In this document: positions 1 to 8,294 of the stretch, piece after piece
How the letters are laid out: each line of letters starts with the position of its first letter
Numbering within the stretch: position 1 is the stretch's first letter
Source of the DNA: JADGQN01 sp035315185
GTDB taxonomy: Bacteria; Desulfobacterota; Syntrophorhabdia; Syntrophorhabdales; WCHB1-27
Direction of reading: 5' to 3'
DNA length: 64,000 bases
Assembly (NCBI GenBank): GCA_035315185.1
Contig: DATFYE010000203.1
Coordinates: 1-64,000, forward strand
The notes under the pieces: model-generated
What the model was told of the DNA's origin: nothing
Databases searched by the model: none
What the model saw: only the letters and a program-made list of their open reading frames with translations
Translations under genes and position numbers: made by a program

Positions 1-205
1 GATTCGGCCGCAGGTTCGCGGTGATCTCCTGCGCCCGGGACTCCTCGATACCGAGCCTTCCAGCGAGCAGGGTCGGATTGGTAGCGATGAACTTGTCCCG
101 GACCTCCTGCCAGGTGAAAGCCTGCTGGGCGAAGGACTCTCCGCTGAGGCTGTCCATAACCACAAGCAAAAAGACACAGACAGACAAGAAAAAATTTTTC
201 TTCAT
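1..205 (-). CDS. TolC-like outer-membrane efflux protein, N-terminal fragment
   Basis: About 68 residues are visible and the gene runs off the left edge of the window. The protein starts with a Lys-rich signal peptide and a hydrophobic core ending near an Ala-Gln-Gln cleavage site. A helix follows that ends in ITANLRPN, the pattern of the first periplasmic helix in OMF/TolC family efflux channels, which export substrates with RND or MFS partners. I chose the ATG at 203-205 because GGAG lies six bases upstream; an ATG at 209-211 is in frame but has no ribosome site. The start overlaps the stop of a small upstream ORF in an ATGA arrangement. The family call rests on the N-terminus only. Confidence 0.7.
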   Translation of the reverse strand, partial: MKKNFFLSVCVFLLVVMDSLSGESFAQQAFTWQEVRDKFIATNPTLLAGRLGIEESRAQEITANLRPN

Positions 206-447
206 ACGCATCTCCGGTGATCCAAAGTTTCATGTGCCTGCATGAGCCGCACGCCCCGGTGGACCTTTCTGCCAAGAGCCATATGATCGTACCATCTAGT
301 CGTGAGACCTCTCTTCATTGCCCCGATACCTGCCATAAAAGAGTGCACCATAGCGAGCGGGAGATGCGGGACATCTCCGTCGCCGAACAGAAGGACGTCC
401 TCATCCATTGCCATGACCTCTCCCTTGATGATGCCCTCTATGCTCAC
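202..447 (-). CDS. small hypothetical protein upstream of tolC-like gene
   Basis: This 81-residue ORF begins with GTG, preceded by GAGGG at about eight bases. Its TGA overlaps the ATG of the TolC-like gene by the ATGA junction typical of coupled operon genes. The protein is soluble, with no signal peptide and no motif I recognise. The case for it being real is the junction and the otherwise empty sequence here. The case against is the lack of homology and a composition that could be chance. No function is suggested. Confidence 0.3.
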   Translation of the reverse strand: MSIEGIIKGEVMAMDEDVLLFGDGDVPHLPLAMVHSFMAGIGAMKRGLTTRWYDHMALGRKVHRGVRLMQAHETLDHRRCV

Positions 448-636
448 GGGGTGCCCTCAGTTCCGGGGCCAGGAGAGCAGAGAAAATCAATCTGCCGAAC
501 ACGCGATCTGTGCTCATTTTTAAAGCCTCTTGTTTCGTTTTCCCCTCTAAACCCGGATCCGGACTACGCGTGCTGTTTATAGGCCGAATCTCGGATGGTT
601 ACTCCACGTGTCTCAAGGTTCTCGCAGGGTGTCGGC

Positions 637-924
637 TTAGAGGCTCATAGGCGGGGGGCCGCGGTATAGCTGAGGTGGGCTAACTAATCTACTGACGACT
701 ACCGTTTTCAGAGACAGGCCGAGACGCTCTATCACTCCGAAAACGTTAAAGTCGACTTCATGATTTCCATCGACCGCGAGTTCAACCGTACTGTCAGTAA
801 CGGTGGGTAACCTGCCTGCCAAGGTCCTTTTCTGATCCGAATGGGATTCTACGGTCAAGACAATGAACAAAAAGACAATGATGAGGACAGCGGAAACGAT
901 CTTGTGGGATCTTATCGGATTCAT
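637..924 (-). CDS. small putative secreted hypothetical protein
   Basis: The 95-residue ORF has a convincing signal peptide or membrane anchor: a basic start followed by about 17 hydrophobic residues (roughly 10-27), then a short soluble tail. An AGGGA motif lies six bases before the ATG at 922-924. It sits alone between the iorA end and the TolC-like region, all on the minus strand. I recognise no domain. It could also be spurious, since the tail (PPQLYRGPPPMSL) looks low in information. Confidence 0.4.
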   Translation of the reverse strand: MNPIRSHKIVSAVLIIVFLFIVLTVESHSDQKRTLAGRLPTVTDSTVELAVDGNHEVDFNVFGVIERLGLSLKTVVVSRLVSPPQLYRGPPPMSL

Positions 925-1012
925 GAATGTCCCTGCGGCACTGAATACCTCTTTTTTTACTTATAGCACATTTCTCTGTCAAAGAGGCATAAAATGTTTT
1001 TGAATTTCTCAG

Positions 1013-1034
1013 TCTTCAATGCAAATTGGTATTA
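1013..1034. repeat. solitary half of the TATACCAA-type inverted repeat
   Basis: The sequence TTCAATGCAAATTGGTATTA matches the right-hand end of the intergenic elements at 47247-47396 and 51726-51799 (consensus TTGAATGCAxxTTGGTA). No left-hand partner is visible within 150 bases, so it looks like a decayed or half copy. It lies just beyond the 3' end of iorA. Confidence 0.45.
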
Positions 1035-1065
1035 TCGCCGCGGGCAACATACTCACCCATTGATG

Positions 1066-2880
1066 TCATGTTTGGGCTGGGTGTATGGCCTCAAACTTAC
1101 ACACCTGCGCGCAAAGGCCGCAGCCCGGGCACTGCGACTTATGTATCAATACAGTGCCTTTCCTTTTCTTACCGTCTTTCGTCTCTCCAGCCCCTTCCTG
1201 CCAGCTTATAGCAGGACAGCCGACCTCCAGGCACTGTTTGCATCCCCTGCACGCGTCGAGATCGACGAAATAGCAGGGGTGCGCAAATGTTCTCTTCTCT
1301 CTGTGGTGAAGCATACATGGGCCGTTCTCCGTGATGATCACAGATGCCTCGTTGCGACTTATCTCCTCTTTGATCGTCTCGATGGTCCCTTTGACATCAT
1401 ACGGGTCAACCTTTCTTACGTGCTTTACGCCGACGGACCTTACGAGCTGTTCGTAATCAATAACGGAAGCAGGCTCCCCCTTGATCGTGTAGCCTGTCCC
1501 CGGATGCTCCTGCATCCCGGTCATAGCGGTGATTCTGTTATCGAGGATGATGGTTGTTGAGTAGCCCTTGTTGTAGACCGCGTCCATCAGCGGCGCAATC
1601 CCGGCGTGCAGGAAGGTCGAATCACCGAGTACTGCGCATATTTTTCCTATGCCCTCTTTGCCCAAGGCTTTCCCGGCTCCATACGCACCGCCGACGCCGG
1701 CCCCCATGCAGGTTGATGCATGCATCGCGGAAAGCGGAGGAGCTGTAGCCAGCGCATAGCAGCCGATATCGCCGAAGACGAAAAGGTCGAGTTTTTTAAG
1801 TGCATAGAAGAGCGCCCTGTGGGAACAGCCCGGACAGAGGTTTGGCGGCCTCTTCGGGAGATCTTCCTGCTTTACCCTTATCTTTGGTGCATGATAAACT
1901 TTTCGCTCTATAGTCTTTTTCAAGGACCTTTCAACAGCTTCCGGCGACAGTTCAAACATATGGGGCACGAGGTCCTTGCCATGCCAGACCTTGTGACCCA
2001 TGGCCCTGATCTCGGTCTCAAGAAAGGGATCAAGCTCTTCCACCACCACAACTCCTTTTACCTTGCGGAAAAATTGAGCAATCATCTTTTTCGGAAGAGG
2101 CCAGACCATGCCAAGCTTCAAATATGAATATTGAGGAAAGATCTCTTTTGTGTAGAGATAAGCGGCTCCTGAAGAGATGAAGCCCACTGACGTATCGTTG
2201 ATTTCCATGATGTTATAGGAAAACTCTTTATCTGCATACTTCTCCAGATTTTCCATTCTCTCTTCTACGAGCAGACGTCTCATCCGTGCGTGGGCGGGGA
2301 TCATGACATTTTTTGCCGCCAGTTTCCGGTCGAGACCGAGAGGCAATGAAGATTCCTTTCGCTCTCCGAGCGCAACGGGTGAGTCAGCATGAGAAACCCG
2401 TGTTTCGCTCCTCAGGAGCACGGGCGTGTCGAACCTCTCGCTCATATCGAAGGCAATTTTTGTGAAATCCTTACACTCCTGGGCATCCGCAGGTTCCAGC
2501 ATGGGCACCTTTGCAAAGCGCGCCCAGTTCCTGGAGTCCTGCTCGTTCTGGGAGCTGTGCATGCTGGGATCGTCGGCGACAACGATCACTAGGCCGCCTT
2601 TTATACCGGTGTATGCAATAGTCATAAAGGGATCGGACGCAACATTGAACCCCACATGCTTCATGGCGGCAATGCTCCGCGCGCCGGCAAGGGAAGCACC
2701 ATGCGCCACTTCCACGGCCACTTTTTCATTCGGAGACCATTCTGTATAAATTTCTTTATACCTGGCTATCTCCGCCAGAATCTCGCTGCTCGGTGTTCCC
2801 GGGTATGCACACGCCACGGTGACACCGGCCTCCCACGCGCCCCTTGCAATCGCCTCGTTTCCCTGCAATACTTTTTTCAT
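1066..2880 (-). CDS. iorA: indolepyruvate:ferredoxin oxidoreductase, alpha subunit
   Basis: At 604 residues this is the usual length for IorA, the thiamine-diphosphate subunit that oxidatively decarboxylates aryl pyruvates to aryl-acetyl-CoA while reducing ferredoxin. The N-terminal pyrimidine-binding domain carries the AYPGTPSSEI signature, and the TPP region has CPGCSHR and GDIGCYALA. The C-terminus holds two ferredoxin-type cysteine clusters (CRGCKQC...CP and CPGCGLC...C) for [4Fe-4S] centres. AGGAGGGAG lies upstream of the ATG. The gamma/beta partner iorB, normally adjacent, is not in the window, so the subunit must pair with a distant gene or act in a variant enzyme. It is divergent from a periplasmic binding protein, hinting at aromatic or branched amino acid metabolism. 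The family call is secure; the physiological substrate is inferred. Confidence 0.93.
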   Translation of the reverse strand: MKKVLQGNEAIARGAWEAGVTVACAYPGTPSSEILAEIARYKEIYTEWSPNEKVAVEVAHGASLAGARSIAAMKHVGFNVASDPFMTIAYTGIKGGLVIVVADDPSMHSSQNEQDSRNWARFAKVPMLEPADAQECKDFTKIAFDMSERFDTPVLLRSETRVSHADSPVALGERKESSLPLGLDRKLAAKNVMIPAHARMRRLLVEERMENLEKYADKEFSYNIMEINDTSVGFISSGAAYLYTKEIFPQYSYLKLGMVWPLPKKMIAQFFRKVKGVVVVEELDPFLETEIRAMGHKVWHGKDLVPHMFELSPEAVERSLKKTIERKVYHAPKIRVKQEDLPKRPPNLCPGCSHRALFYALKKLDLFVFGDIGCYALATAPPLSAMHASTCMGAGVGGAYGAGKALGKEGIGKICAVLGDSTFLHAGIAPLMDAVYNKGYSTTIILDNRITAMTGMQEHPGTGYTIKGEPASVIDYEQLVRSVGVKHVRKVDPYDVKGTIETIKEEISRNEASVIITENGPCMLHHREKRTFAHPCYFVDLDACRGCKQCLEVGCPAISWQEGAGETKDGKKRKGTVLIHKSQCPGCGLCAQVCKFEAIHPAQT

Positions 2881-3071
2881 AATCGTTTTAACTCCCTCCT
2901 ATCCGATGCCAAGCTCTATTATCTTCCGAACGCTGTTGAGGAACCCCTTAGCCCTCTTAAGGTATCACAAATCTGGACGTCCCGCTACCGGTGGGCCTGT
3001 CTATGCTGGCTCATTCGTCGGCTGCAGGCCGTCTGCGCATAATCTTGGAAAACACATAACCTTGAAAAACA
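2881..3071. other. iorA / binding-protein divergent intergenic region
   Basis: The gap between iorA and the divergent binding-protein gene runs to 3199. Only the iorA ribosome site (AGGAGGGAG on the minus strand near 2890-2898) and a plus-strand promoter candidate at 3072-3100 could be assigned. I saw no RNA gene or strong palindrome in it. Confidence 0.5.
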
Positions 3072-3100
3072 TTGACAGGCACACCTCCCTAGAATACCAT
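3072..3100 (+). promoter_or_regulatory. candidate sigma-70 promoter of the binding-protein gene
   Basis: A perfect -35 TTGACA (3072-3077) is followed after 17 bases by TACCAT (3095-3100), which matches four of six -10 positions. A closer TAGAAT at 3090 is only 12 bases from the -35. The gene starts about 100 bases downstream. Confidence 0.45.
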
Positions 3101-3199
3101 GTATTGTGTAGGCTGATGGAAGGACGTGGTCGCAGCCCGGATCCTTATTAGCGCGATTAAAGATTCAAGATGAACTAAACTCCAGGGGGGGAGGTTAAA

Positions 3200-4450
3200 A
3201 TGAAGAAGAACCTATTGATTGGATGTTTGGCGAGTTGTGCCATGTTTGTTCTGCTTCTCGGAACTGCGTGGGCCCCGGAAAAACCTATCAAACTTGGTGT
3301 GATGTTTGTGAGCTCGGGGCCCATGGGAGGCTACGGCAAGCACGGGTTCCAGGCGGTTCAGCTTGCCGTAGATGAGATCAATGCAGCGGGAGGCATACTG
3401 GGCAGGAAGGTAACAGCCCTCACCGCAGACTCAAAGATGCAGCCGCCAGTGGGTATTGAGATCGCAAAGAAGTATATACTCGAGGATAAAGTGGACTTCA
3501 TGATCGGTCCGACTTCGAGCGGCGTGGCTGCAGCTCTTTCGCCGGTGATAACGGAGCATAAGATGATCCTTGTGCTGACCCAGGCTGCTGCTGATTCGCT
3601 GACCGGAGCGCAGTTCAACCCGTACATGTTCAGCACGCTGAGCAACGCCATGATGCACTCAAGGGCCGGCGCATATTTCGTGGCAGACAAGCCTTACAAG
3701 CGCTGGATGTGCATCGGACCGAATTACAATTATGGCTGGGATTCCTGGGCCTCCTTCAAAAGCAAACTGAAAGAACTGCGGCCGGACGTGGAGTTCCTGG
3801 GTGAACTCTGGCCGAAGCTGACAGAGCCCGACTATAAGGAGTTTATCAAGAAGATCATTGATGCGAAACCGGACGCGGTCTGGTCGCCGCTTTGGGGTAT
3901 GGACGCAGTAAACTTTATCAAACAGGCCTTACCGACGAAGTTGTTCGACAACGTAAAATTCGCGTTTCCGGACGGCGCGGCGCTCGAAACCCTCGCGCCG
4001 CTGGGGAAAGACATGCCGGATGGAATCTACATTGCTGCCCGCTATTTCTTTCTCACGCCGGATTCTGAAATGAATCGGAGGTTTGTCAAATCGTATTACG
4101 ACAGGTTTAAGGAATGGCCGGATTACATGGCTGAAGAGACCTATGCAGGTGTGTACTTCATTAAGGCAGCTATCGAGCGTGCCGGCACAACAGATACGCA
4201 GAAGGTGATCCAGGCTGTTGAGAAAGAGCCCCTGGCCTGGGAAACCCCTGAGGGCTGGAAAATTATTCGAGCGCAGGACCACTCGGTGGTCGAAGACGTG
4301 GTGTGGGGCGAGACCAAGTACAATGACAAGTACGGCTTTGCCACCCTGAAGAATATGCAGGCCATACAGGCGGAGCAGATCTGCCGCACACCGGAGGAAT
4401 TAAAAGAGGTGCGGGCAGCATACGAAAAGCGCCTCAAGGAAAGCAAATAA
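3200..4450 (+). CDS. ABC transporter periplasmic binding protein, LivJ/LivK type
   Basis: This 416-residue protein has a cleavable signal peptide (basic MKKN, hydrophobic core to about residue 25). It then has the type I periplasmic-binding fold seen in branched-chain amino acid and aromatic acid binding proteins, with the opening strand KLGVMF and the segment LAVDEINAAGGILGRKV. GGGGGAGG lies six bases before the ATG. Such proteins deliver ligand to LivHMGF-type permeases, but no permease or ATPase gene is nearby, so it is an orphan. Its divergent neighbour is iorA, which makes an amino acid or aromatic acid ligand plausible. The family is certain, the ligand unknown. Confidence 0.88.
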   Translation: MKKNLLIGCLASCAMFVLLLGTAWAPEKPIKLGVMFVSSGPMGGYGKHGFQAVQLAVDEINAAGGILGRKVTALTADSKMQPPVGIEIAKKYILEDKVDFMIGPTSSGVAAALSPVITEHKMILVLTQAAADSLTGAQFNPYMFSTLSNAMMHSRAGAYFVADKPYKRWMCIGPNYNYGWDSWASFKSKLKELRPDVEFLGELWPKLTEPDYKEFIKKIIDAKPDAVWSPLWGMDAVNFIKQALPTKLFDNVKFAFPDGAALETLAPLGKDMPDGIYIAARYFFLTPDSEMNRRFVKSYYDRFKEWPDYMAEETYAGVYFIKAAIERAGTTDTQKVIQAVEKEPLAWETPEGWKIIRAQDHSVVEDVVWGETKYNDKYGFATLKNMQAIQAEQICRTPEELKEVRAAYEKRLKESK

Positions 4451-4452
4451 GC

Positions 4453-4471
4453 CCGGAGCAAAGAGCTCCGG
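4453..4471 (+). terminator. hairpin after the binding-protein gene
   Basis: A perfect seven-base-pair stem (CCGGAGC / GCTCCGG) with loop AAAGA begins right after the stop codon. No T-tract follows, so it may act as an mRNA 3' stabiliser or a factor-dependent terminator rather than an intrinsic one. Confidence 0.4.
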
Positions 4472-4839
4472 CTACGAACCTGTAAAGAAATGGCTGAGCA
4501 GGAGCACTGTTCGCTCTACGAACACCCGCAAGCGGGTACCCGGCTACTACATTTGGCTGGCAGCTCGCAAACCGGGGCTGGTTCCGGCTTTCCGAGCGTG
4601 GCAGTTCTCGTACCACGCATCCTTTTTCTTGTCAAGTATATTTTTGGCCATTGTTTACGTGGATTAGAACGGGGGTCCTAGACTCGTGTGGTATTATGCA
4701 ACTAATGGGGTCTATCGTCTGATCCGATAACCTAATCTGGGCATTTTTTGGATACAGGATTTGAAGAAACCGTTCACGAGGAAGCCTGCTCCGGATACAA
4801 TGAAACCGGGGGCGTTGCCCGAAAACGACAAAAACGGAC
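4472..4839. other. gene-poor region with a repeated palindromic motif
   Basis: I find no convincing gene here. It contains the motif ACCCGCAAGCGGGTACCCGG (within 4523-4545), itself palindromic (ACCCGC/GCGGGT) and found again at 26017-26039. The rest is unassigned. Confidence 0.45.
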
Positions 4840-4867
4840 TTGACAAACGGCGTGTGATGGCTATACT
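4840..4867 (+). promoter_or_regulatory. sigma-70 promoter of rpoD
   Basis: A perfect TTGACA (4840-4845) is separated by 16 bases from TATACT (4862-4867), five of six matches to the -10. Transcription from about 4875 would give a leader of roughly 95 bases before rpoD. Confidence 0.7.
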
Positions 4868-4969
4868 TTATACATTAGAGACTGCAGGCAATACAATAAA
4901 AAGACAATCTGTTATGAACAACGATGCTTCCGAGCAAAGGGGGCATTTTTTCGTTCTGGAGAATAGCGC

Positions 4970-6484
4970 ATGAGCATAAAAAACTACGATCAGGTTAAAA
5001 CCCTCATTGATATCGGGATGGAAAAGGGATATCTGACCCCCGACGAGATCAACGATTTTCTGCCCCAAAACATCTGTTCCCCTGAAGATATAGAGGATAT
5101 TTTCGACTTCCTCTCCGAGTCGAACATCGATGTCGTCGACACGATGAAGGAGAAGATCGAAACACCGGAGGAGGAGCAGCGCGAGTGGGAAGAGACAGAA
5201 CGCTTTCCGGCGGAAAAGACTGACAATATCATCTGGGCTTATCTCAAGGACATTGGAAGAGTCTCGCTCCTTACCTCCGAAGAGGAATACGACATTGCCA
5301 AGCGGATCGAGGTGGGCGAAAGCAAAATTAGGGGTCTGCTCTTTGAGTTGCCCCAGGCAATGGCTGAATTGCAGGAGCTGTCAACACAGATCAAGAAGGG
5401 TGGCGTAAACATAATCGATGTGCTGAAAAACATCGATGAAATGAATTATACCAAGAAGGACGAAGAGGAGCACAAGAAGAAGACGGTCACGCTCATCAGC
5501 GCGTTGAAGAACCAGTTCGAGAAGAGACAACAGCTAAAGAAAGAGATGCGCAAGGCTGATCCCTTCACGAAGAAACAGCTTGAGAAGAAGAAAAAGGCGC
5601 TTGAGGATAAGATGGAGCAAACGTCGGGCAGCCTGAACCTCCACAAAAAGGTACTTGAAGAGATCACCAGAAGAATTATCAAGCGCTTGAAGTTCATGGA
5701 CGACGCAGAGGGTAAGATCACCAAAGTGAACCTGCTCGAGATGGAGCGGATTGAGAGAGACCTGAAGGTGGTGAAAAACAGGCTCATCAAGGCAAACCTG
5801 AGGCTGGTCATAAACATCGCAAAAAAATATCTAAACAGAGGGCTATCCTTCCTGGATCTCATTCAGGAAGGGAACATGGGTCTGATGAAGGCTGCAGAAA
5901 AGTACGATTATCAGAAAGGCTATAAATTCTCCACGTATTCCACGTGGTGGATACGCCAGGCGATCACCCGCGCTATTGCAGACTATGCCCGGACCATCAG
6001 GGTGCCGGTTCACGTGCTCGAAACCATGAACAAGATAACGAAAGTAACTATCTCGCTTTACCAGGAACTCGGCAGAGAACCTACCCTGGAAGAGATATCG
6101 CATAAAGCGGGACTGCCTCTGGAGAAAGTTCGCAAGATCATGAAGGTCTCTAACGAACCGGTCTCGATAGAGACCCCGATCGGTGATGACGACTCAAAAT
6201 TGGGCGATTTTATCGCCGATCCGAAGTCTCCGTCACCATTTGAGGAACTGGTCGGTATCTCCTGCAAAGAAGAGATAGATAAAGTACTCTCTACGCTGAC
6301 GCCGAGAGAAGAGAAGGTCATCAGGATGCGGCTGGGAATAGGCGAGAAGACAGACTATACCCTTGAAGAGGTAGGGGACGTTTTCGGGCTTACACGGGAG
6401 CGTATTCGTCAGATTGAAGCAAAGGCGCTCAGAAAGCTGAAGCATCCGTCACGGAGAAAGCGGCTGGAGAGCTTCCTCGAATAA
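4970..6484 (+). CDS. rpoD: RNA polymerase primary sigma factor (sigma-70)
   Basis: The 504-residue protein has the complete primary sigma layout. Region 1.1 is near residues 5-65, region 1.2 begins at DNIIWAYLKDIG, and a charged Lys/Glu-rich non-conserved region of moderate length follows. Region 2 has NLRLVINIAKKY and the DLIQEGNMGLMKA core-binding and -10 recognition segment ending in YSTWWIRQAI. Region 4.2 is a helix-turn-helix (FGLTRERIRQIEAKALRKL). The protein directs RNA polymerase to housekeeping promoters, of which several canonical examples occur in this window. GGAG lies about nine bases before the ATG. It has its own promoter and terminator, and the usual dnaG partner is not adjacent. 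Confidence 0.97.
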   Translation: MSIKNYDQVKTLIDIGMEKGYLTPDEINDFLPQNICSPEDIEDIFDFLSESNIDVVDTMKEKIETPEEEQREWEETERFPAEKTDNIIWAYLKDIGRVSLLTSEEEYDIAKRIEVGESKIRGLLFELPQAMAELQELSTQIKKGGVNIIDVLKNIDEMNYTKKDEEEHKKKTVTLISALKNQFEKRQQLKKEMRKADPFTKKQLEKKKKALEDKMEQTSGSLNLHKKVLEEITRRIIKRLKFMDDAEGKITKVNLLEMERIERDLKVVKNRLIKANLRLVINIAKKYLNRGLSFLDLIQEGNMGLMKAAEKYDYQKGYKFSTYSTWWIRQAITRAIADYARTIRVPVHVLETMNKITKVTISLYQELGREPTLEEISHKAGLPLEKVRKIMKVSNEPVSIETPIGDDDSKLGDFIADPKSPSPFEELVGISCKEEIDKVLSTLTPREEKVIRMRLGIGEKTDYTLEEVGDVFGLTRERIRQIEAKALRKLKHPSRRKRLESFLE

Positions 6485-6505
6485 AACTCCAATAATTTGA
6501 CGGTC

Positions 6506-6549
6506 AAGGCCCCAGAACACCGAACGGTGTCCCGGGGCCTTCGTTTTCT
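6506..6549 (+). terminator. intrinsic terminator after rpoD
   Basis: The stem begins AAGGCCCC (6506-6513) and ends GGGGCCTT (6534-6541), with a second inner stem ACACCG/CGGTGT. It is followed by CGTTTTCT. It lies 20 bases after the rpoD stop and separates rpoD from the dcw promoter. Confidence 0.85.
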
Positions 6550-6586
6550 CTGGCCGCTGTCACACTCAAAAAACCCGAAAAATACC

Positions 6587-6615
6587 TTGACAAAACAGCT
6601 GCTTGCCTTTATATT
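6587..6615 (+). promoter_or_regulatory. sigma-70 promoter of the dcw operon
   Basis: Perfect TTGACA (6587-6592), a 17-base spacer, and TATATT (6610-6615). The expected start is about 6622, so mraZ would have a short leader carrying the candidate MraZ operator. Confidence 0.78.
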
Positions 6616-6625
6616 GGCTAATAGG

Positions 6626-6650
6626 TGGGAAGGAGTGTTATAAAGTGGGA
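6626..6650 (+). promoter_or_regulatory. candidate MraZ autoregulatory boxes
   Basis: TGGGA occurs at 6626-6630 and again at 6646-6650, exactly two 10-bp repeat units apart, with a degenerate TGTTA at the middle register (6636). MraZ proteins are known to bind direct TGGGN repeats with 10-bp period upstream of their own gene. The second box overlaps the GTG start codon. The assignment is inferred from spacing. Confidence 0.5.
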
Positions 6651-7094
6651 AATACTTTCTCCGGACGATTCGAGTATGCGATCGACGATAAAGGAAGGTT
6701 GAGCATACCGGCAAGATTCCGCGAGGTACTATCAGCTAACTATGATTTAAAGCTGATTCTCACCAATCTCGACGGATGTATCGTTGCCTACCCGGACAAC
6801 GAATGGACAGAAGTCCAGGAACGTATTGCTAACTCCGGCTCCATCAAGAAAGAGGCAAGGGCCTTCTTGAGGTTTTTCTATTCCGGCGCGTCGGAGTGTC
6901 CGATAGATCGGCTGGGAAGGATTCTTATACCCCAGTCTTTGCGAAGCTACGCGGCCATTAAGAAGAATGTGGTTATCGTCGGGATGAACAAGAAAATAGA
7001 GATCTGGGCCGATGAAGCTTGGGCCGGGATCGTGAGGGAAGCTACGGCCGACCGGGAGAAGATGATGGATATAGCTTCTGATCTCGGGCTTTGA
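6645..7094 (+). CDS. mraZ: transcriptional regulator MraZ
   Basis: The 149-residue protein has two SpoVT-AbrB-like MraZ repeats. The first opens GRFEYAIDDKGRLSIPARFR and the second carries SECPIDRLGRILIP, the tandem DxxGR signatures of the family. MraZ forms a ring-shaped DNA-binding oligomer that represses the dcw operon. The GTG at 6645 is the best start: AAGGAG lies nine bases upstream and the protein then begins VGNTFSGRFE as family members do. An upstream TTG at 6603 would overlap the -10 region and is rejected. It is the first gene of a long, tightly packed operon, and its stop overlaps the rsmH ATG by one base. Confidence 0.95.
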   Translation: MGNTFSGRFEYAIDDKGRLSIPARFREVLSANYDLKLILTNLDGCIVAYPDNEWTEVQERIANSGSIKKEARAFLRFFYSGASECPIDRLGRILIPQSLRSYAAIKKNVVIVGMNKKIEIWADEAWAGIVREATADREKMMDIASDLGL

Positions 7095-8014
7095 TGGGCG
7101 GCGCTCATATACCGGTTCTTCTGGACGAAGTTGTACAGGGCTTGATTCGGCCGGAATACAGACTGTTCGTAGATGCTACGGTAGGAGGTGGAGGCCACAC
7201 ATACAGTATCCTTAATACGTATCCCAACCTGAGGGCTTATGCAATCGATCTGGATGACGCGGCGCTTGTGGCCGCCAAGACGCGACTGGAGCCCTTTCGG
7301 GATAGGGTAAAATTGAAGAGGGCAAACTTCAGCGCACTCAAGGAGATTTTGGGCGACGACGGAATATCAACCGTCGACGCCGTGCTGTTTGATCTTGGCG
7401 TTTCCACGTTCCAATTGGAAGGGGAGAGGGGCTTTAGCTTTAAAGATACGCATACTCTTGACATGAGAATGGATCAACGCCAGGAACAGACCGCCCTGCA
7501 GGTGGTCAATTCATATACGTTTGACGCGCTCAAACAGATTATCGGCGAATATGGTGAAGAGTGGAAAGCAGCGCAAATCGCCCGTGCGATCGTGACCGAG
7601 AGGAGAAAGGCGCCCGTGACATCTGCCAGAGAGCTCGCTGAGATCGTGGTCAAGATTGCTCGACGCACAGGGAAGATACATCCCGCGACAAAGACTTTTC
7701 AGGCGATTCGTATGGAAGTGAATCAGGAACTGAGGAATTTGGAGACAGGGCTGTACGCTGCTATCGAGCTCTTAGCCCCCAGCGGTCGGGTTGGCGTCAT
7801 ATCTTTTCACTCCCTGGAAGATCGAATAGCGAAAAGAATCTTAAAGGCGGCTCCAGGCATGACCGTTGTCACAAAGAAACCGATACGGCCAGGCAGGGTC
7901 GAAATCGCGCGGAACCCGCGTTCACGGAGCGCAAAGCTCCGTATAGCAGAAAAAAATGGGAAGGGTAGCATAACGCATGAAAAAAAATCGAGATATCGCG
8001 ATCAGAGGCTTTAA
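7094..8014 (+). CDS. rsmH: 16S rRNA (cytosine-1402-N4)-methyltransferase
   Basis: About 306 residues. RsmH (MraW) methylates C1402 in the 16S rRNA P-site using S-adenosylmethionine. It opens with HIPVLLDEVVQGL, carries the SAM-binding FVDATVGGGGHT, has DLGVSTFQLE and FKDTHTLDMRMD, and ends with the conserved VISFHSLEDRIAKR. All four are hallmark motifs of the family. The ATG at 7094 overlaps the mraZ stop (TGATG), implying coupled translation; a TTG one codon upstream is possible. Length and position as second gene of the dcw operon are standard. Confidence 0.95.
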   Translation: MGGAHIPVLLDEVVQGLIRPEYRLFVDATVGGGGHTYSILNTYPNLRAYAIDLDDAALVAAKTRLEPFRDRVKLKRANFSALKEILGDDGISTVDAVLFDLGVSTFQLEGERGFSFKDTHTLDMRMDQRQEQTALQVVNSYTFDALKQIIGEYGEEWKAAQIARAIVTERRKAPVTSARELAEIVVKIARRTGKIHPATKTFQAIRMEVNQELRNLETGLYAAIELLAPSGRVGVISFHSLEDRIAKRILKAAPGMTVVTKKPIRPGRVEIARNPRSRSAKLRIAEKNGKGSITHEKKSRYRDQRL

Positions 8015-8294
8015 GAAGCAGAGGACCAGAGGCTTTCCGCTCTTGCGTGCCTTTGTGATAGCGGTTGCCTTTGCGAGCTTTACGTTCCTCGCATTCTTCA
8101 TTAAGGAAGCGTACGACGAGACCAAGGGAAAATTTCTGGAGAGATTGAGCGAGGAGAAAAGGGTAACAGAGATCAACAAGAACCTAAAGATGGAACTCCT
8201 CGCGATCACCCAGAAAGGATATGTGGAATTTGCGGCCGGAGAAAGGCTGGGGCTTAAGAAGCCGAAAGAGGAAGAGGTATTCGTTCTCAGATGA
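7977..8294 (+). CDS. ftsL: FtsL-like cell division protein
   Basis: A 105-residue bitopic protein. It has a basic cytoplasmic N-terminus of about 22 residues, one membrane helix (about 23-43) and a periplasmic coiled-coil-like segment rich in Glu and Lys. That topology and its place between rsmH and murE fit FtsL, which forms a coiled-coil complex with FtsB and FtsQ at the septum. Sequence conservation in FtsL is low, so the call relies on topology and synteny. It overlaps rsmH by 38 bases and the next gene by four. What is unusual is that its normal downstream partner ftsI is replaced by a protein without a transpeptidase domain. Confidence 0.75.
   Translation: MKKNRDIAIRGFKKQRTRGFPLLRAFVIAVAFASFTFLAFFIKEAYDETKGKFLERLSEEKRVTEINKNLKMELLAITQKGYVEFAAGERLGLKKPKEEEVFVLR

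Noticed and set aside
994..1560. 188-codon plus-strand ORF over the iorA end
   Set aside because: It is antisense to the conserved ferredoxin domain of iorA and has no support of its own.
4761..4973. Small ORF upstream of rpoD
   Set aside because: It overlaps the rpoD promoter and leader, has no ribosome site and no recognisable product.
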